Shown here: positions 59,251 through 64,000 of the stretch, piece by piece
Position numbering within the stretch: the first letter of the stretch is position 1
Layout: each line of letters starts with the position of its first letter
NCBI RefSeq assembly: GCF_030553305.1
Contig: NZ_JARRAH010000001.1
Coordinates: 992,001-1,056,000, forward strand
DNA: 64,000 nucleotides
DNA from: Halomarina ordinaria
GTDB lineage: Archaea; Halobacteriota; Halobacteria; Halobacteriales; Haloarculaceae
Direction: 5' to 3'
Notes under the pieces: generated by a model
What the model was told of the DNA's origin: nothing
Seen by the model: only the letters and a program-made list of their open reading frames with translations
Databases searched by the model: none
Translations under genes and position numbers: made by a program

Positions 59251-60219
59251 CTAGCGCCGGCGCAGGCGGACGTCGAGGCAGACGTTGAGTTCGTGGGGGG
59301 CGTACGACCGGACCCGGCGGCGGGTCTCGACGCGCACCTCGTAGTCGGGTTCGGCCGCCGCGCGAATCGCTCGCTCGCCCGGGCCGAACGGGTCGTCCTC
59401 GTGCTGGATGTCGTAGTAGTGGAGCGTGCAGTCCTCGCCCGCGAGTCGGACGGCCGTGTCGAGGAACGCGTCGGCGCTGTGGGGCAGGTTCATCACGAGG
59501 CGGTCGGCCCAGTCGTCGTACCCCTCCACGTCGCGCACGTCGCCGGGGATAGCCGTGACGCGTGCTTCGACCCCGTTTCGCGCCGCGTTCCGTTCGAGGA
59601 ACTCGACGGCCGCCTCGTTGAGGTCCGCCCCCACGACCGTCGCGCCGCGGAGCGCCATCGGTATCGCGAACGGGCCGACACCGGCGAACATGTCGAACGC
59701 GCGCTCCCCCGCTTCGACCTGCGAGACGACGCGGTGGCGCTCGGTCGCCAGCCGCGGCGAGAAGTAGACCTGCGCGAGGTCGAGTTCGAACTCGGCGCCG
59801 TACTCGCGGTGGACGGTGCGCGTCGACCCCGCGAGCACGTCCCAGTCGCGGACCCGCAGGTCGCCCTTTATCTTCGACGCCCGGTTCAGGACGCTCTCGA
59901 TGGGGAGGTCCGAGTCCACGAGCGCGTCGGCAATCGCCCGGGCGCGCTCGAGGTCGTCCTCCTCGACGATGGCGATGTCGCCGAGGCGCTCGTAGCTCGG
60001 TTCGAACCCGAGCAGGTCGCCCGGGAGCGTCTGGCCCGCCCGCGAGGGGGCGTCGTGGGCGACGACGTCGTACCCCTCGACTCGGTCGGTCACGGGGATG
60101 TAGAGCCAGCCGTCCTCGACGGTTATCTCGTAGTCGTCGGCCAGGAGGTCCCGCGCAGCGAGCGCCTGTCGGGTCTCCTCGCCCGCCTGCGGCCGAACGC
60201 GCACGCACGGGACGTCCAT
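59251..60219 (-). CDS. trm5: tRNA (guanine37-N1)-methyltransferase Trm5 type
   Basis: 322 residues. The N-terminal D1/D2 part has the acceptor-binding pattern (KIKGDLRVRDWDVLAGS). The Rossmann methyltransferase core has AdoMet motif FDMFAGVGPFAIPMALRG near 174, GADLNEAAVEFLERNAARNG, and the NLP-type motif MNLPHSADAFLDTA near 250. It methylates G37 (archaeal Trm5/aTrm5a-c), preventing frameshifting; it could also take part in wyosine formation. The next gene upstream is 44 bp away. Confidence 0.88.
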   Translation of the reverse strand: MDVPCVRVRPQAGEETRQALAARDLLADDYEITVEDGWLYIPVTDRVEGYDVVAHDAPSRAGQTLPGDLLGFEPSYERLGDIAIVEEDDLERARAIADALVDSDLPIESVLNRASKIKGDLRVRDWDVLAGSTRTVHREYGAEFELDLAQVYFSPRLATERHRVVSQVEAGERAFDMFAGVGPFAIPMALRGATVVGADLNEAAVEFLERNAARNGVEARVTAIPGDVRDVEGYDDWADRLVMNLPHSADAFLDTAVRLAGEDCTLHYYDIQHEDDPFGPGERAIRAAAEPDYEVRVETRRRVRSYAPHELNVCLDVRLRRR

Positions 60220-60263
60220 GTCCGACCCACCCGGTCGAGGCGCTTACCGGCTTCGTTCCCGGC

Positions 60264-61280
60264 TCAGTGTCCCCAGCGGCGCTCGCCCTCCTCGTAGCGG
60301 GCGTCGTCGATACGCTCGCGCCCCTCGGCGGTGAGCGAGAGGTCGGCGGCGCCGACGTTCTCCCGCAACTGCTCTTCGGTCCGCGCGCCGACGATGGGGA
60401 CGCAGGTGAACGCCTCCTGGTCCATCAGCCAGCGCAGCGCGACCTGTGCGGGGGTGGCGTCGGCCTCGTCGGCCACCGCGCGAATCGCGTCGAGGACGTG
60501 CCAGCCGCGCTCGGAGACGTAGAACCCCGAGAAGCGCTCGTCGAAGCTCGCGCGCGACCCGTCGGGCGCCTCCACCGCGTTCGGGTCGTCCGGGTCGGCG
60601 CGCTCGTACTTCCCGGTGAGGAAACCGCCCGCGAGCGGCGAGTAGGGACACACCGCGAGGTCCTGGTCGGCACAGACGTCGAGGTAGTCGGCCACGTCGT
60701 CGCGGTAGGCCGCGTGGAAGAGCGGCTGGGTGACCTCGAACGGCTCGTACCCCTCGACGTCGGACGTCCAGAGCGCCTTCGTCAGTTCCCAGGCGGCCAT
60801 CGTGCTCGCACCGAGGTGGTTCACCCGCCCCTCGCGGACGAGGTCGGTGAGCGCCCCGAGCGTCTCCTCGATGGGGACCTCGTCGTCCCAGCGGTGGATG
60901 TAGTAGACGTCGAGGTAGTCGGTGCCGAGGCGGTCGAGGGTCCCCTCGACCTGCGCGCGGATGTGCTTGCGACCGAGACCCCGCCCGTTCGGGTCGTCCT
61001 CGTCGAACGGGAAGTACACCTTCGAGGCGAGGACGAACTGCTCGCGGTCGTGGTCGTCGAGCCAGTCGCCGATGTACGCCTCGCTCGTACCGTTCGGGTC
61101 GCCGTAGACGTTGGCCGTGTCGATGAAGTTGATACCCGCGTCCCACGCCGCGTCGAGCAGCGCGTGGGCCTCCTCGCGGTCCGTCTCGAGGACGTCGCCC
61201 GTGCGCCGGCCGAAGCGCCACGTCCCGAAACAGAGTTCCGACACCTTCGTCCCGGTCGAGCCGAGGGGAACGTAGTCCAT
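60264..61280 (-). CDS. Aldo/keto reductase
   Basis: 338 residues from ATG 61280. AKR family motifs: LGSTGTKVSELCFGTWRFG, Asp-Ala-Asn-Val-Tyr in FIDTANVYG (catalytic Tyr near 60), Lys in VLASKVYFPFDE, His in DYLDVYYIHRWDDEV, and PYSPLAGGFLTGKY near 215. NADPH-dependent reduction of an aldehyde or ketone; substrate unknown. Same strand as trm5 (44-bp gap), divergent from dphB. Confidence 0.92.
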   Translation of the reverse strand: MDYVPLGSTGTKVSELCFGTWRFGRRTGDVLETDREEAHALLDAAWDAGINFIDTANVYGDPNGTSEAYIGDWLDDHDREQFVLASKVYFPFDEDDPNGRGLGRKHIRAQVEGTLDRLGTDYLDVYYIHRWDDEVPIEETLGALTDLVREGRVNHLGASTMAAWELTKALWTSDVEGYEPFEVTQPLFHAAYRDDVADYLDVCADQDLAVCPYSPLAGGFLTGKYERADPDDPNAVEAPDGSRASFDERFSGFYVSERGWHVLDAIRAVADEADATPAQVALRWLMDQEAFTCVPIVGARTEEQLRENVGAADLSLTAEGRERIDDARYEEGERRWGH

Positions 61281-61370
61281 ACCCGGGGCACGCCCGGCGG
61301 GGGTTAAGCCGTTCTGGGTCGGCGGGACGCGTCTCGGGAGGCTTAACCCGCCCGCGCGGCGAGGGCGGGT

Positions 61371-62150
61371 ATGCTCACGTTCGTCGGACTCGGCCTCTGG
61401 GACGAGCGCTCGATAACCGTCGAGGGGCGCGACGCGCTCCGCGACGCCGACCGCGTCTTCGCCGAGTTCTACACCAGCCGACTCATGGGGACCACCGTCG
61501 AGGCCGTCGAGGCGTACCACGGCGTCGACGTGGAGGTGCGCGACCGCACGGGCGTCGAGCGGGACCCCGACCCCGTCCTCGACGCCGCCGAGGCAGGTGA
61601 CGCCGTCTTCCTCACCGCCGGCGACACGATGATATCGACGACGCACGTCGACCTCCGCCTGCGCGCCGCAGAGCGCGGTGTCGAGACGCGCGTGATTCAC
61701 GGGACGACCGCCGAGGCCGCCGCCGCCTCGCTCACCGGCCTCCAGAACTACCGCTTCGGGAAGGCGACGACGCTCCCCTTCCCCTACGCCCACGGCGCCG
61801 ACGGCGTCCCGGGGAGCGTCCTCGACACCGTCGCCGACAACCGCGAGCGCGGTCTGCACACCCTCGTCTACCTCGACATCAAGCAGGAACGCGGGGAGTA
61901 CATGACCGCGGACGTCGCCGCGAATCTCCTCGCCGAGGACCTGCCCGACGCGCTCGCCGTCGCCGTCTGTCGGGCGGGGAGTCCCGACCCGCTGGTTCGC
62001 GCCGACCGACTCGCCGCGCTCGCGGACCGGGCGTTCGGCGACCCGCTCCACCTGCTCGTCCTGCCGGGCGACCTCCACCTGCTCGAGGCGGAGGCGCTCT
62101 CGGAACTCGCGGGCGCGCCCGCCGACGCGGTGGAGGAACGGACCGTCTGA
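61371..62150 (+). CDS. dphB: Diphthine synthase
   Basis: 259 residues. TP-methylase fold: TFVGLGLWDERSITVEG at the start, VFLTAGDTMISTTHVDLRLRA near 80, GLQNYRFGKATTLPFPY near 122. DphB (eukaryotic Dph5) transfers methyl groups from AdoMet to the modified His of elongation factor 2 in diphthamide synthesis. The AT patch GCTTAACC lies about 25 nt before the ATG. It converges on archaeosortase, ending 3 bp from that gene. Confidence 0.95.
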   Translation: MLTFVGLGLWDERSITVEGRDALRDADRVFAEFYTSRLMGTTVEAVEAYHGVDVEVRDRTGVERDPDPVLDAAEAGDAVFLTAGDTMISTTHVDLRLRAAERGVETRVIHGTTAEAAAASLTGLQNYRFGKATTLPFPYAHGADGVPGSVLDTVADNRERGLHTLVYLDIKQERGEYMTADVAANLLAEDLPDALAVAVCRAGSPDPLVRADRLAALADRAFGDPLHLLVLPGDLHLLEAEALSELAGAPADAVEERTV

Positions 62151-62153
62151 GAG

Positions 62154-63287
62154 TCAGTCGTCGTTGGTGACGCCGCGTGGGGGACGACGACGGCGGTCGT
62201 CGTCGTCGAACGAGTCGGCCAGTTCGTACTCCTTGCCGGTGAGCATGAACAGCGCGTCCTCGATGATGACGAACACCTCCGGGAGTTCCCGGACGACGAG
62301 GTAGGTGATGGCGACGAGGGCGACGACCGAGAGGCTCTGGGCGAGGATGCGGTCGGCGACGAAGTACGACACCCGATAGGGGTCCTCGGCGGCGAACAGC
62401 GAGAGGACGAGGTCCGGGAAGACGTGCAGGCGCTGCTGGCCGAACGTGAGGGAGATGAAGACGTTGCGCACGAGGTTCAGCGCGTAGATGACGGGGATGG
62501 AGACGGCGAAGGCCTTGAACTTCCGCGAGAGGGGTGCCCGGACGGCCGCGATGGCGCCGACGAAGATGCTCATGCTCCCGACGCCCGTGCACGCGAGCAG
62601 GATGGTGTAGGTGATGCGGTGGTCGCCGTCCCAGAAGACGAACGTGCTCTGGAGGTCCTCGCGGCCGACGACGGTGCCGCTCTCGACGGTGAAGTCGGCG
62701 GGCTGGGTCTGGCCGAGCAACTCCATCAGGAACGCCGTCTGGGCGGTGACCGTCTCGATGAGGAACGCCCGGACGACGAACAGCGACTCCACGGGGAGGA
62801 CGACGAGCCCCATCGCGGCCACCGCCCGCGAGAGGACGAACAGCGAGTCGCGCCCGTTCGCGAGGAGGTAGCCCGCGTAGAGGCTGCCGGGGACGGCCAC
62901 GACGGCACCGATACCCTCGACGATACTGCGCTGGGTGACGGCGAAGTGGTGGACGAGCGTCAGCCAGAACACCCCGAAGAGCACCCACGCGCCGACCGAG
63001 AGGTAGCGCGCGCCGTCGGCCCCGCGGGTCCACGCGAGGGTCGCGCCGCCGACCGCGAGGAGCGACAGCAGCGCGGGTGTGAGGAACGCGCTCCAGTCGA
63101 ACGCGACGACGGCCGCCGTCGTCGCGGCCAGCAGGCCGACGTAGGCGAGCGGGAGCGGTCGGAGGCGGGCGTCGCGGTCGGCGGCCTCGAGGAGGGCGCC
63201 GCCGAGGAACGCCGCGACGACGAGCCACGCCAGCGGGTCCGCGAAACGGTGGGCCCACTCCAGCGCGGAGAGCAACGGACCGAACAT
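62154..63287 (-). CDS. artA: Archaeosortase A
   Basis: 377 residues with about 8-9 helices. The exosortase/archaeosortase core has ACTGVGSMSIFVGAIAAVRAP with Cys233, LNLVRNVFISL with Arg274 and ADRILAQ with Arg313. The spacings (41 and 39) equal those of the Haloferax Cys173/Arg214/Arg253 triad reported as essential. It cleaves PGF-CTERM tails and mediates their transfer to membrane lipid. Likely substrates in this window are BtuF and the protein at 63429. A charged C-terminal tail (DDDDRRRRPPRG) is cytoplasmic. Confidence 0.94.
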   Translation of the reverse strand: MFGPLLSALEWAHRFADPLAWLVVAAFLGGALLEAADRDARLRPLPLAYVGLLAATTAAVVAFDWSAFLTPALLSLLAVGGATLAWTRGADGARYLSVGAWVLFGVFWLTLVHHFAVTQRSIVEGIGAVVAVPGSLYAGYLLANGRDSLFVLSRAVAAMGLVVLPVESLFVVRAFLIETVTAQTAFLMELLGQTQPADFTVESGTVVGREDLQSTFVFWDGDHRITYTILLACTGVGSMSIFVGAIAAVRAPLSRKFKAFAVSIPVIYALNLVRNVFISLTFGQQRLHVFPDLVLSLFAAEDPYRVSYFVADRILAQSLSVVALVAITYLVVRELPEVFVIIEDALFMLTGKEYELADSFDDDDRRRRPPRGVTNDD

Positions 63288-63428
63288 ACCAACCGATGGG
63301 CGAGAACCGGGTATAGGTCTTGTCGTCGGTCGTAACGTGCCCGACCGCCGAGCGCTGTCGCTCGCGGGCGTAGCGTTCGAAGAAATGAAACGGGCCGGAC
63401 CGGAGTCCGGTGGTCAGTTACGGTTCAG

Positions 63429-64000
63429 TTAGTCGCGGCGGTGCGCGAGGAGCGCGGCGCCGATGAGCGCGATGAGCGCGGCGATGACGCCGAAGCCGGG
63501 ACCTTCGTTGTCCGTGGAGTCGTCGTCGTCATCGTCGTCGCTGTCGTCGGTTTCGTTGCCGTCGGTCTCGTTACCGTCGGCGTCGTCACCGTCGGTGCCG
63601 TTGTCGCCGTCGGTACCGTTGTCGTCATCGTCGTCGCCGTCGTCGGCGAGCGTGACAGTGGCGTCGGCGGTGACGGCGTCACCGTCGTCGGTGTACGGCG
63701 TGTCCTCGGCGCCGTCGGAGCTACCGAAGTCGTACTCCTCGTTGTCGTTCGTGTCCTCGTGCGCCATCGCGGTGACGCTCGCGGACTCCTCGAGCGGTTC
63801 GTCGAGGGTCACTTCAACGTTGGAGTGGGTGCCGGCGTCGAGGTAGTCGGACGCGCCGATGACGTCGCCGTCAGCGTTGTGGATGACTGCGAAGCCACCG
63901 TCGGGGAGGTCGACCGAGTCGACCGTGACGGTCTCACCGTCGCCCTCCTGGTCCGAGATGCTGACCGAGGCGGTCTCTGCGGGCTGGACGACACCGGCGA
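63429..64000 (-). CDS. PGF-CTERM surface protein with DUF7282-like domain, C-terminal part
   Basis: About 190 residues are readable; the start lies beyond the window edge. The domain has VDLPDGGFAVIHNADGDVIG, LDAGTHSNVEVTLDEPL and EDTNDNEEYDFGSSDG, a DUF7282-type pattern. A long Asp/Asn/Thr/Glu linker follows, then EGPGFG, a helix (VIAALIALIGAALLA) and HRRD, the PGF-CTERM signal. Probably a secreted, N-glycosylated, lipid-anchored protein. It is 141 bp upstream of artA on the same strand. Confidence 0.87.
   Translation of the reverse strand, partial: AGVVQPAETASVSISDQEGDGETVTVDSVDLPDGGFAVIHNADGDVIGASDYLDAGTHSNVEVTLDEPLEESASVTAMAHEDTNDNEEYDFGSSDGAEDTPYTDDGDAVTADATVTLADDGDDDDDNGTDGDNGTDGDDADGNETDGNETDDSDDDDDDDSTDNEGPGFGVIAALIALIGAALLAHRRD

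Noticed and set aside
1-64000. CRISPR array, rRNA operon, integrase or insertion sequence
   Set aside because: No regularly spaced direct repeats of 28-37 bp, no conserved rRNA stretches, and no transposase or integrase motifs were found on either strand.

Overview
The window is chromosomal DNA from a halophilic archaeon (class Halobacteria). It is very GC-rich, and its proteins are rich in Asp and Glu. It carries archaeal marker genes (gatE, srp19, gar1-like, dphB, fen1, trm5, archaeosortase A), Tat-plus-lipobox exported proteins, TrmB, bat/HTH_10 and HalOD1 regulators, and PGF-CTERM surface proteins. Many genes have a TATA-like AT patch about 25 nt before the start codon and no leader, as is common in haloarchaea. 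No rRNA, CRISPR array, integrase or intact insertion sequence was seen. I cannot name the species.

Layout. 1-6600: end of a TAXI-TRAP uptake system, a ThDP-dependent decarboxylase-like enzyme, a GlcD-type FAD oxidase and a quinone oxidoreductase. 6600-16400: pterin/folate genes (mptE-like, folP), M48 protease, bat-type regulator, TrmJ-like methyltransferase, gatE and fumC. 16500-34170: a sugar-catabolism region holding TrmB, a HAD hydrolase, KDG kinase, a gluconate-dehydratase-like enzyme, a KDG/KDPG aldolase-like enzyme, glucose dehydrogenase, the PRT-like regulator GfcR and a four-gene sugar ABC importer. It encodes glucose uptake plus the four committed steps of the semi-phosphorylative Entner-Doudoroff route, with palindromic operators next to several of the genes.

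Inserted in that region (22394-26913) is a surface-fibre-like module: two short exported beta-type proteins (one clearly DUF1102), a membrane HTH (DUF7344) protein, a SipW-like signal peptidase with a long C-terminal extension, and a DUF5305 membrane protein. The DUF1102 gene and its flanks are strikingly AT-rich. I consider this the best candidate for an under-described system.

34170-49460: BolA, dodecin, fen1, SMR and MFS transporters, presenilin-type protease, gar1/srp19, a B12 ABC importer whose binding protein is PGF-CTERM anchored, CAP protein, UPF0058, a 29-residue membrane protein, thiolase, tRNA-Thr(CGU) and formamidase. 49460-58620: small regulators and zinc proteins, a TetR/ABC-2 efflux unit with a tandem operator, a 21-bp minisatellite inside a small ORF, a SOUL protein and an FG-GAP gene relic. 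58620-64000: amphi-Trp protein, trm5, aldo/keto reductase, dphB, archaeosortase A and the C-terminal part of a PGF-CTERM surface protein. Archaeosortase and two of its likely substrates therefore lie in the same window.
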